From Lachnospiraceae bacterium (GTDB lineage Bacteria; Bacillota; Clostridia; Lachnospirales; Lachnospiraceae), in assembly GCA_017936785.1 (NCBI GenBank), contig JAGBEV010000014.1:82985-146984 (forward strand): 64,000 nucleotides of DNA, given 5' to 3'. Below the pieces are notes generated by a model that saw nothing but the letters and a program-made list of their open reading frames with translations, did no database searches and had not been told where the DNA came from. Positions 8,662-16,779 of this stretch are shown piece after piece. Every line of letters starts with the position of its first letter. The first letter of the stretch is position 1. The position numbers were made by a program, and so were the translations under genes.

Positions 8662-9824
8662 AGAACTAATAAATATACACCCATCGCACATATTGCATGT
8701 GCCCAGCGTATTCCCGTGGGAAGCTGGAACATTGAAAACGCTATGGAAAACAACAATGCATAGACAGCATCTTGTGATGCTGTCGAATCCCATTTTTCTT
8801 TCATAAAGAAAACCATAAGAATTACCAGATAACTGACTGTATAATATCCGCTCCATATGGGCACAACAATCATAATAGTGGTCAAAATCAGATATCTTTT
8901 CCATGGAGTCTTTTGGATAAAAAAGGCGGCAAGCAGCATAACCAGCACAACACATGATGCAATTTGCATAACAGCTTTCTGGCTGGTAATACAACTCACT
9001 GCTGCAGCAGCACTGATACAATCCGTCAATGTTGAAATCGTATGTAACATTAATTGATTCTGCAGCATTTGAACCAATCCATGTATTCCATCAAAAAAGA
9101 CAAATGGTACAAAAAAACACAAAATACCATAAATCAGTAACCTTACTGTTTCTTTCCACCTTTTTTCTTTTATATAAAGCAATCCGAATACAGCAGGGTA
9201 TATTTTTAAGCCAGCTGCTACCGCAATCAGGATCAAAGCAATTTCTTTTTTAATCTTGTTATCTGAGTCTTTCAAATATAATGCCAGAATCAGTATAAAT
9301 GATATAACAGCAGCTAAACTTCCTCTTTCCAAAACCCCGGATATAAACGTATACGAAAAACAGACACTCACAATAAGCGCCAAGCTCTTTTCAACATTTC
9401 CAAGTACTTTAATCACAGCATAAAAAAGCATGATTACAGTAATCAAAGCAAAACCCGCATAAACCAGTATACTGTATGTATTTGCTGATAACGGCTCCCA
9501 AATACCGATACTGTTTTCCGGAAGAATACAAGCGAGCAAATGGAAAAACATATATGCCAGCGGTGGAAAACAAACATTACAATTGAGCTCATATACTTTT
9601 TCCTTTCCATTAGACACATATGCTATATGATTCAAAAAATCTGCAAACCGATCATTACCGTTCTGAAATATAATGTTATTCCAAATGTCTCCATGGGTAA
9701 TAATCAAAGAAAAACCAGTAAAAATCCACCCTGCCAGAATGATAAAGAAAAAAATCTGCCAGATACTGATTTCTTTCTTCTGTTTTTGTTTCTCCATCTC
9801 ACATTCTCCCCGTTTTATATTCAT
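8592..9824 (-). CDS. GT87-like (DUF2029) polyprenol-dependent glycosyltransferase
   Basis: A 410-residue membrane protein with about ten hydrophobic helices. It has the pattern of GT87/DUF2029 mannosyltransferase-like enzymes, especially AAGLKIYPAVFGLLYIKEKR followed by a tryptophan, and the upstream loop CFPPLAYMFFHLLA. Such enzymes use polyprenyl-phosphate sugars outside the membrane. It is the last gene of the nine-gene sugar operon, 17 nt after rfbG. Two starts are possible: 9824 (AAAGG nearby) and 9797 (MEKQKQKK, with GGGGAG 9 nt before). The last 70 bp overlap the oppositely oriented yfhO-like gene; both overlapping ends encode basic cytoplasmic tails. Substrate cannot be read from sequence. 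Confidence 0.7.
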   Translation of the reverse strand: MNIKRGECEMEKQKQKKEISIWQIFFFIILAGWIFTGFSLIITHGDIWNNIIFQNGNDRFADFLNHIAYVSNGKEKVYELNCNVCFPPLAYMFFHLLACILPENSIGIWEPLSANTYSILVYAGFALITVIMLFYAVIKVLGNVEKSLALIVSVCFSYTFISGVLERGSLAAVISFILILALYLKDSDNKIKKEIALILIAVAAGLKIYPAVFGLLYIKEKRWKETVRLLIYGILCFFVPFVFFDGIHGLVQMLQNQLMLHTISTLTDCISAAAAVSCITSQKAVMQIASCVVLVMLLAAFFIQKTPWKRYLILTTIMIVVPIWSGYYTVSYLVILMVFFMKEKWDSTASQDAVYALLFSIAFSMFQLPTGIRWAHAICAMGVYLLVLYILVDTVLSVLKQDGRRRFRKQ

Positions 9825-9841
9825 TTCAAAACCTTTCTAAC

Positions 9842-10945
9842 CTATTTCATCCACTCTGCTTCTTTACAAAACGCATTAATCTGGTCATCCATACACCGAC
9901 AGATATCGTTTCCGGCCAAGTAAACATCCAGCCACTCTGTAATCCGTTCAACTGCTGTCTCAATTTTCCAGACCGGATGCCATCCCGTCATACGCTTTAA
10001 ATGGCTGCAGTCAAGCTTCAAAAAATTTGCTTCATGAGGACCTTCATTACATACCTGCTCCCATTTTATATGCATTCGCCCCTGCTGTGTGCCATTATGT
10101 CCGGTCCTGCTATTCCACTTTTCACAAAACATCTGTACAAGCTGTCCTGTTGACAGGCATCCTTCATCATCCGGTCCCACATTATAGTAACCGGCTATGC
10201 CCTGATCCTCGTACTGTTTCATAGCAATATACAGATAAGCACATACCGGCTCCAGCACATGCTGATAAGGTCTTGTGGAATATGGATTCCGGATCAGGAT
10301 ATTTTTTCCCTCTTCCAGTGCTCTCACACAGTCCGGAATGATCCGGTCCTTTGCAAAATCTCCTCCGCCGATCACATTGCCCGCACGCATACAGCTGACA
10401 GCGGTCTGTGTCTGTCCAAAAAATGAGTTGACGTAGCAGTGTGTCACAAGCTCAGAACAGGATTTAGAATTAGAATATGGATCATATCCGTCAAGTTCTT
10501 CATTTTCACGGTATCCCCACTCCCACTCCTTATTTTTGTATACTTTATCCGTTGTTACATTAACAAAACTTCTGACTTCCGGATGCAGCCTAACGCATTC
10601 CAGTACATTGACCGTCCCCATTACATTTGTCTCATAGGTTGTCACCGGATTCCGGTAGCCTTCCCTGACAATAGGCTGTGCCGCCAAATGAATGACGATC
10701 TGAGGCTGCACTTCATCGAAAACCTTCTTTAAATGCTGTAAATCTCTGATATCACCATGGATAGAACGAATTTCCCGATTCAGTTTACATAACTCAAACA
10801 AACTGGGATCTGTGGGGGCATCCAGTGCATAACCTGTAATCTGTGCCCCCGCTAAAAGCAGCACACGGCACATCCATGCTCCCTTAAATCCGGTATGCCC
10901 GGTAATCAATATCTTTTTCCCCTGATAAAATGACAGATCAAGCAT
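9842..10945 (-). CDS. rfbG: CDP-glucose 4,6-dehydratase
   Basis: A 367-residue extended short-chain dehydrogenase that converts CDP-D-glucose to CDP-4-keto-6-deoxyglucose, the second step of CDP-3,6-dideoxyhexose synthesis. It shows the NAD-binding GHTGFKG, HLAAQPIVREGY, the TTDKVY motif with catalytic Thr/Asp, YDPYSNSKSCSE with the Tyr-x3-Lys pair, and the RfbG-typical RAGNVIGGGDFAKDR and TRPYQHVLEP. It starts 3 nt after the preceding reductase gene, with GAGGGA as ribosome binding site, so the two are probably translationally coupled. With rfbF and rfbH in the same operon, the assignment is firm. Confidence 0.94.
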   Translation of the reverse strand: MLDLSFYQGKKILITGHTGFKGAWMCRVLLLAGAQITGYALDAPTDPSLFELCKLNREIRSIHGDIRDLQHLKKVFDEVQPQIVIHLAAQPIVREGYRNPVTTYETNVMGTVNVLECVRLHPEVRSFVNVTTDKVYKNKEWEWGYRENEELDGYDPYSNSKSCSELVTHCYVNSFFGQTQTAVSCMRAGNVIGGGDFAKDRIIPDCVRALEEGKNILIRNPYSTRPYQHVLEPVCAYLYIAMKQYEDQGIAGYYNVGPDDEGCLSTGQLVQMFCEKWNSRTGHNGTQQGRMHIKWEQVCNEGPHEANFLKLDCSHLKRMTGWHPVWKIETAVERITEWLDVYLAGNDICRCMDDQINAFCKEAEWMK

Positions 10946-10948
10946 CTG

Positions 10949-11866
10949 TTATTCCCTCTCTTTTCTTGCCCATTCAATAGTCTTCTTAATTCCCGCCTCA
11001 AAAGATGTTTCCGGCATCATTCCCGTATCCTGTATCAACGCACTGATATCTGCACACAAATGCATTACCTGTCCTTTAGTATATGGAATATCACCATATC
11101 CCGGTTCCTGATTGGGATCAATCTCATTTTTTATGATCTCTATGTATTCCTTAAGGCTTCTTGCATTTCCACTTCCAAGGGGATAAACTCTGCCGTGTTT
11201 TCCCTTTTGTCCCAGCAATAGCAGTGCCTTTGCCGCATCTGCACTGTAAAGATAATCCCATTGCTGCCTGCCTTCTGTAAAATGTGTCGGTTTTTTCTCT
11301 GACATTTCCCGGATTGCCATCATGATCATACTATCCGCACCGTCATGGGGACCATAAACGCTCAATATCCTTGTCCAGATATGTCTGATCTCAAGCTGTT
11401 CACACAATATCCGTGTCAAGCCTCCGGCAGCAAGCTTAGCCATTCCATAACCGTTTTCAGGCTCCACTGGTGTGTTTTCTCTAAGTTTTCCTTCCTGTCT
11501 GCCATATTCAGCCTGACTGCCAGCTCCTACAAAAGTATGACATCCCAAAGCCTTGGCGAGCCTGACAGCATCCAGCGCATAGCCGATATTTTTTGCCTGT
11601 ATAACCGTATCATTGCGATACGCTCTACCTGCTCCTTCCCATGCAAGATGATAAAAAATATCATAATCCCCGCTTAACTTTTTTGCAGCCTCTGCATAAT
11701 CACACAGATCCAATTCCAGCACTTTGATAAAAGGAGCCCTGGGCAAATCATCTTTACGCAAAGAATCTTTCCTGCATACTGCCAAAGCTTCGATATGTTG
11801 TTGTTTACATACGTCAAGCAAGGCACAGCCAATGGCGCCTGTGGGTCCTGTGATCACAATCTTCAC
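10949..11866 (-). CDS. NAD-dependent epimerase/dehydratase-type reductase of the sugar operon
   Basis: A 305-residue extended SDR. GPTGAIG is the dinucleotide-binding motif and NGYGMAK supplies the Tyr-x3-Lys catalytic pair. In CDP-dideoxyhexose clusters, a reductase of this size acts last, either on the C4 ketone (abequose/paratose synthase type) or on the two-carbon branch (YerF type in yersiniose synthesis). Because a YerE-like ThDP enzyme is encoded two genes upstream, the second role is an attractive inference, but sequence alone does not separate them. It starts 13 nt after the glycosyltransferase stop and is followed 3 nt later by rfbG. Confidence 0.72.
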   Translation of the reverse strand: MKIVITGPTGAIGCALLDVCKQQHIEALAVCRKDSLRKDDLPRAPFIKVLELDLCDYAEAAKKLSGDYDIFYHLAWEGAGRAYRNDTVIQAKNIGYALDAVRLAKALGCHTFVGAGSQAEYGRQEGKLRENTPVEPENGYGMAKLAAGGLTRILCEQLEIRHIWTRILSVYGPHDGADSMIMMAIREMSEKKPTHFTEGRQQWDYLYSADAAKALLLLGQKGKHGRVYPLGSGNARSLKEYIEIIKNEIDPNQEPGYGDIPYTKGQVMHLCADISALIQDTGMMPETSFEAGIKKTIEWARKERE

Positions 11867-11879
11867 GGATTTTCCTCCA

Positions 11880-12812
11880 TCAAAAGTTAATACGCTCTTC
11901 TTCCACTACCAAAGGTCTGTTCATAACCCTTTGATTGATACTGCTGATATATTCTCCGATAAACCCGATAAAAAACAATTGAAGGGAACCCAGGAAAAAC
12001 ATTCCGATCAAAACCGGTGCCATACCGGCAGCAAAGCGGTCCCACCAAATAAGTTTAAATACCAGATAGATCAAACCAATGATAACACTGACAAATCCGC
12101 AGAACATTCCGATAAAAGTGCAAAGTCTCAAACCAAACTTAGTATAGGAAGTAATGCTGAGCATGGCTGCATCATACAGCGTATAAAAATTATTTTTACT
12201 TTTTCCCGCTCTTCTCCTGGGCTGTTCATAAGGAATCTCTTTTCGCTTATATCCCAGTTCTGCCACAATTCCCCTCATAAAAGGAGTAGGGTCTTTTAAA
12301 TCCCGCAATACCTGAATAAAATCCTTATCATAAAGCCCTGATCCGGTAAAATGTTCAATCTGCTCCACTCCGGAAAATTTGTTCAGCAGTTTGTAATAAA
12401 GGCTTCGTATGCCATACATAATCTTATTTTCCTTACTGCTGGTCTTGATACCGATAACGATCTTATATCCTTTTTCCCATTCTGTAATATATCTTGGTAT
12501 CAGATCTACCGGGTCCTGGAAATCACAAACCATAGCAATGGTACAATCTCCTGTAGTCTGAAGAATGCCATAATAGGGAGAATTAAACTGTCCAAAATTT
12601 TTAGCATTAAAAATTGCCTTAATATGAGGATTCTGCCTGCATATTTCCCTCAGTTTTATTCGTGTTGTATCCTTAGAATCGTTATCAATGAAAACCAGTT
12701 CATAGTCATAATCAGACAATTCCCCTTCGAAGAGAGCAACGATTGCCTCACTCATGGGTCCCACATTTTCTTCTTCATTATAGCATGGTATCAGAATACT
12801 GATCTTTTTCAT
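11880..12812 (-). CDS. GT2 glycosyltransferase, GtrB/CsbB-like polyprenyl-phosphate sugar synthase
   Basis: A 310-residue DPM1-like family 2 glycosyltransferase. The N-terminal catalytic part has ISILIPCYNEEENV, the IDNDSKD and CDFQDPVDLIP acidic motifs, and RRRAGKSKNNFYTLYD near the membrane boundary. Two C-terminal membrane helices (about 228-250 and 266-288) match GtrB, ArnC and CsbB. Such enzymes place a sugar on undecaprenyl phosphate at the cytoplasmic face. In B. subtilis a CsbB-type enzyme works with a YfhO-type transferase, and a YfhO-like gene is adjacent here. No GtcA-type flippase is in the window. Donor nucleotide sugar unknown. Confidence 0.85.
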   Translation of the reverse strand: MKKISILIPCYNEEENVGPMSEAIVALFEGELSDYDYELVFIDNDSKDTTRIKLREICRQNPHIKAIFNAKNFGQFNSPYYGILQTTGDCTIAMVCDFQDPVDLIPRYITEWEKGYKIVIGIKTSSKENKIMYGIRSLYYKLLNKFSGVEQIEHFTGSGLYDKDFIQVLRDLKDPTPFMRGIVAELGYKRKEIPYEQPRRRAGKSKNNFYTLYDAAMLSITSYTKFGLRLCTFIGMFCGFVSVIIGLIYLVFKLIWWDRFAAGMAPVLIGMFFLGSLQLFFIGFIGEYISSINQRVMNRPLVVEEERINF

Positions 12813-12830
12813 TCCATCATCCTCTTTTGG

Positions 12831-14627
12831 TCATGACTCCCGAAACAGGGGAATCAGCATATTTTCCTCAAATTCTTTTTCATCAATAGGTGGATTCATA
12901 TACTCCAATGGTTTTGATTCCATCTGCCCGTCTTTTCTCTTATAAGAAACCTGTTTGGGCACTGCTGTCAATCCAATAGGGGTAAATACCTCACAGATTA
13001 CCGGTCCTTCATATTCCAGCACTTCCCTTACCTTATCCCTTAATTCCTCATTGGAATGAATCCGGAAGGTTTTTAATCCATATGCCTCTGCAATATGGGC
13101 AATATGGGGAATCGATAAATCTGAGCTCTCATCACATGCTACAAAATGTTTTGCAAATACATTGGTCTGTGTCGCCTTGATAGCGCCGTATCCCCGGTTA
13201 CTCAACACAAAAATTTTAATTGGCAGATTCAGCCTGCGGATTGTTTCCAGCTCCTGAATATTCATAACAAAACCGCCGTCGCCATTAACCCCCACTGTCC
13301 TCTTTCTGCCGCTTGCAAGACACGCCCCGATAGTAGATGGCAGTCCGTATCCCATAGAAGCAAGTCCTTTGGTACAGAATACTCTCTGACCTTTTTTTAC
13401 CCTGAAAGCCTGCATGGAAATATCAATGCAGCTTCCTGAACTTCCCGATACATATACATCTTTTTCCGTCAACTGCTCCGAAATGGTATCCAACAGGCAA
13501 TAAGTATTTACCAATTCTTTTTGTTCCCAGTATTCCGGCTGGACAATAGGATATTTTTGTTTCAGCCTGTCAGCATAATCAAACCAGTCTTTTCTGGATT
13601 TTCTTTGTATTCTGTCTTTATATTTTAGGAAAGTGTCTATGAATTGCTTTGCATCTGCACATACGGGAATATCCGGTCTTACATTGATCTTATGCAGTTC
13701 CGCACTGTCGATATCCACCATGATCTTAACCGCTTCTCTCGCAAATCCGTCAAAATTATAGCCTGTTTGAAGAAGATTCAGCCTTGCTCCGATGCTCATA
13801 AAGAAATCTGAATTCTGCTGGATAAAGTTGGCATAACGATGCCCCAGTCCTCCCGGTCTGCCGTAATACAAAGGATTGCTTTCCTCTATCAGATCAATAC
13901 CATTCCATGTGGTCAGTACCGGAATTTCCAATACTTTGATCAATTCTTCAAATTCAGGGATGCCGCCTGACAGACGTATACCGTTTCCAGCCAGTAATAC
14001 AGGTCTTTCTGAAGCATTCAATCTATCAATAATATCCAAAACTATATTATCCAGCTGAGGAACTTTTTCCGCAACAGGATAAAATCCAATCAATTCACTT
14101 TCTTCCACCATGCTTGCCTGTACATCCAATGGAATATCCAGCCATACCGGTCCTTTCCTGCCATGCACAGCCTCATATAATGCCCTGTCCATATGATATT
14201 TTATCATCTGTGGTTCATCTACAACTGCTGCATATTTGGTAATGGGCTTTACTACAGAAATAATATCCAGTTCCTGCATTCCCTGCTGGCGAAGTCCCTG
14301 ATCTCTGATCATATCCAGCCGCTTTACCTGTCCCGATACAACAAACATGGGAGTGGACTCCAGGAATGCTCCTGCAACACCTGTCAGGGCATTGGTCCCT
14401 CCCGGTCCGGTAGTTACCATGAGAAGTCCAATGGTATTATTGACTCTGGCATAGGCTTCCGCCGCAATAGCGCATCCCTGCTCATGCTGACAGCAGACAA
14501 ATTGAATCTTTCTGCTTTTTCCCAGAGAATCATTTAAATGCATGGCACCGCCTCCGGGCAGCATAAACATATGTCCCACATTTAATTCTTCTAATCTCTG
14601 AATTATATAATCCGATACTTTTATCAC
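12831..14627 (-). CDS. Thiamine-diphosphate-dependent enzyme, acetolactate synthase/YerE-like
   Basis: A 598-residue ThDP enzyme with the three-domain acetohydroxyacid synthase layout. The catalytic Glu is in CCQHEQGCAIAAEAYAR (E49). TTGPGGTNALTGVAGA follows, and the ThDP/Mg motif runs from GDGG (449) to N477. It is not near ilvN, ilvC or any branched-chain amino acid gene. Instead it lies 6 nt after rfbH, inside the CDP-dideoxysugar operon. In Yersinia, YerE is a ThDP flavoenzyme that takes a two-carbon unit from pyruvate and adds it to CDP-4-keto-3,6-dideoxyglucose, giving a branched sugar. That role is inferred from context; true acetolactate synthase activity is the alternative. Confidence 0.78.
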   Translation of the reverse strand: MIKVSDYIIQRLEELNVGHMFMLPGGGAMHLNDSLGKSRKIQFVCCQHEQGCAIAAEAYARVNNTIGLLMVTTGPGGTNALTGVAGAFLESTPMFVVSGQVKRLDMIRDQGLRQQGMQELDIISVVKPITKYAAVVDEPQMIKYHMDRALYEAVHGRKGPVWLDIPLDVQASMVEESELIGFYPVAEKVPQLDNIVLDIIDRLNASERPVLLAGNGIRLSGGIPEFEELIKVLEIPVLTTWNGIDLIEESNPLYYGRPGGLGHRYANFIQQNSDFFMSIGARLNLLQTGYNFDGFAREAVKIMVDIDSAELHKINVRPDIPVCADAKQFIDTFLKYKDRIQRKSRKDWFDYADRLKQKYPIVQPEYWEQKELVNTYCLLDTISEQLTEKDVYVSGSSGSCIDISMQAFRVKKGQRVFCTKGLASMGYGLPSTIGACLASGRKRTVGVNGDGGFVMNIQELETIRRLNLPIKIFVLSNRGYGAIKATQTNVFAKHFVACDESSDLSIPHIAHIAEAYGLKTFRIHSNEELRDKVREVLEYEGPVICEVFTPIGLTAVPKQVSYKRKDGQMESKPLEYMNPPIDEKEFEENMLIPLFRES

Positions 14628-14633
14628 AAATCT

Positions 14634-15983
14634 TCAACTCCTAACTGCATCCGTAATGACCTCTGCCATATAGTCGATCATTTCATCAGTCATTCCCGGA
14701 TATACGCCTACCCAGAAGGTGTCATTCATAATCCGGTCCGTATTGACAAGTTCTCCAACAATGCGGTATCCGTTTCCTTCCGCCCTCATCTGATCAAAAC
14801 AGGGATGCTTGGTCAGGTTGCCTGCAAATAACATTCTTGTCTGCACGCCATGATCTTCCACATATTCAACTACCCTCTTTCTCTCCACCCCTTCCCTGCA
14901 GGTAAGGAGAAATCCAAACCAACTGGGCACGGAGTTTTCACAGGGAACGGGCAAAATCAGCTTCTTTTGTACATTTTCAAGACCCTTGTACAGCCTTTCA
15001 AAATTTTGCCGCCTTCTCTCCACAAAAGAAGGAAATTTCTCTATTTGGGCACATCCGATGGCAGCCTGCATGTCCGTTGCCTTCAGATTGTATCCAAAAT
15101 GGGAATATACATATTTGTGATCATATCCTAAAGGCAGTTTCCCGAATTGTCTGTCAAAGCGATGTCCGCACAGATTATCCTGCCCGGAAGCACAAATACA
15201 GTCCCTTCCCCAATCCCTGAAGGAACGGATGCATTTGTGAAGAAGCGGGTTGTTGGTATAAACTGCACCGCCTTCTCCCATAGTCATATGATGAGGCGGA
15301 TAAAAACTGGAAGTTCCCACATCCCCAATAGTTCCGGTAAACTTCTCTTTTCCATCAATTACATATTTACTGCCCAAAGCATCACAATTATCTTCGATCA
15401 GCCAGAGACCATGTTTGTCACAAAATTTTTTCACTTCTCCCAGATCAAAAGGATTGCCTAAGGTATGCGCCGCCATGACCAATTTCGTTTTTGGCGATAA
15501 GGCTGCCTCCAATTGTGTCACATCCAGATTATACTGGGGAATGGTCACGTCAACGAATACAGGAACCACCCCATATTGTATTGCCGGTGTTACCGTAGTG
15601 GGAAATCCCGCTGCCACTGTGATCATTTCATCTCCGGGACGAACCTGCCTTTCTCCCAAAAGAGGAGACGTCAATGCCATAAATGCAATCAGATTTGCCG
15701 ATGAACCGGAATTGACCAAAGAACAGAATTTCACTCCCAGATAATCGGCAAACGCCTTTTCAAATTGTGCCGTATATCGCCCTGAGGTCAGCCAGAATTC
15801 CAGTGCTGAGTCCACCAGATTTGTCATCTCTCTGCTGTCATATACTCTGGACGCATAAGGAATTCTCTGTCCCCGTACAAATTCTTTTTTTTGATTATGG
15901 TAAGTATTACAATATTCCTCTACCAGCTTTAGGATTTGTTCCCTTGCCTGCTGCTCGGTCATATTTTCAAACAAATTATCCAT
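14634..15983 (-). CDS. rfbH: CDP-4-keto-6-deoxyglucose 3-dehydrase (PMP, [2Fe-2S])
   Basis: A 449-residue aminotransferase-fold enzyme for C3 deoxygenation. The Schiff-base lysine is replaced by histidine in SSFYPPHHMTMGEGG (His231/232), the mark of the dehydrase branch. Cys200, Cys262, Cys264 and Cys272 give the C-x-C-x7-C pattern for the [2Fe-2S] cluster that relays electrons. This type needs a reductase partner (RfbI/AscD/E3), which is not encoded in the window. Start 15983 (MDNLFENM) fits family length and lies 5 nt after the rfbF stop; a longer open frame overlapping rfbF is not used. Third gene-pair partner of rfbF and rfbG. Confidence 0.93.
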   Translation of the reverse strand: MDNLFENMTEQQAREQILKLVEEYCNTYHNQKKEFVRGQRIPYASRVYDSREMTNLVDSALEFWLTSGRYTAQFEKAFADYLGVKFCSLVNSGSSANLIAFMALTSPLLGERQVRPGDEMITVAAGFPTTVTPAIQYGVVPVFVDVTIPQYNLDVTQLEAALSPKTKLVMAAHTLGNPFDLGEVKKFCDKHGLWLIEDNCDALGSKYVIDGKEKFTGTIGDVGTSSFYPPHHMTMGEGGAVYTNNPLLHKCIRSFRDWGRDCICASGQDNLCGHRFDRQFGKLPLGYDHKYVYSHFGYNLKATDMQAAIGCAQIEKFPSFVERRRQNFERLYKGLENVQKKLILPVPCENSVPSWFGFLLTCREGVERKRVVEYVEDHGVQTRMLFAGNLTKHPCFDQMRAEGNGYRIVGELVNTDRIMNDTFWVGVYPGMTDEMIDYMAEVITDAVRS

Positions 15984-15988
15984 CCTGA

Positions 15989-16762
15989 TTACCATACCTT
16001 CCATGGCGCCCTGCCACTGCTCCACAATTCTTCCAAACGAATCTTTTCCCTTTTCGTATCCATACACTGCCAAAAGCCGTTGTACATATACGCTTTCAGT
16101 TCACCTTTATCTGCCAATGTCTGAAGAGGTTCTTTTTCAAAAACAGTTTCATCCCCTTCTATGTAATCAAAAATTTCCGGTTCCATTACCATAAATCCTG
16201 CATTGGCACGGCTTCCATCGCTGACATCTTTTTCCCTGAAGCATCTGATGGTATTATCCACATCAATATCCAGTATTCCAAATCTTTGTCCCAAAGTAAC
16301 AGCCGTTACCGTTGCAATTTTTCCATGTGACCTATGAAAATCCAACAGCTTATTGATATTGATATCAGACACTGCATCTCCGTAAGTCAGCATAAACGGC
16401 TCATTTCCAACATATTTCTGCACCCGCTTCACCCTGCCTCCGGTCATGGTCTTTAATCCTGTATCAACTAAAGTAACCTTCCATTGTTCCGATTCATTAT
16501 TATGAACAGTCATTTCGTTCCCTTTTGTAAAATCAAAAGTAACATCACAATTATAGAGATAATAATCCGCAAACCACTCTTTGATCATATGCTGTTTATA
16601 ACCGCAGCAAATAATAAACTCATTAAAGCCATAATGAGAATACTGCTTCATAATATGCCATAATATAGGCTTCTCTCCGATTTCTATCATAGGTTTCGGT
16701 TTTAAATGGCTCTCTTCACTGATACGTGTCCCAAAACCTCCTGCTAAAATAACAACTTTCAT
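15989..16762 (-). CDS. rfbF: Glucose-1-phosphate cytidylyltransferase
   Basis: A 257-residue nucleotidyltransferase that makes CDP-glucose from CTP and glucose-1-phosphate, the committed step of the pathway. It has the N-terminal VVILAGGFGTRISEESHLKP and PKPMIEIGEKPILWHIMK motifs, TYGDAVSD in the active site, and the RfbF-typical AGFMVMEPEIFDYI and GFWQCMDTKRE. The ATG at 16762 is chosen because GGAG lies 8 nt before it; a GTG three codons upstream is within that site. It follows the aldolase gene by 17 nt and is followed by rfbH after 5 nt. Confidence 0.95.
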   Translation of the reverse strand: MKVVILAGGFGTRISEESHLKPKPMIEIGEKPILWHIMKQYSHYGFNEFIICCGYKQHMIKEWFADYYLYNCDVTFDFTKGNEMTVHNNESEQWKVTLVDTGLKTMTGGRVKRVQKYVGNEPFMLTYGDAVSDININKLLDFHRSHGKIATVTAVTLGQRFGILDIDVDNTIRCFREKDVSDGSRANAGFMVMEPEIFDYIEGDETVFEKEPLQTLADKGELKAYMYNGFWQCMDTKREKIRLEELWSSGRAPWKVW

Positions 16763-16779
16763 TTTTCGCACTCCAAAAT

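Noticed and set aside
12831-14627. Biosynthetic acetolactate synthase large subunit (ilvB)
   Set aside because: No small subunit or branched-chain amino acid gene nearby; the gene is embedded in the CDP-sugar operon. Kept as an alternative only.
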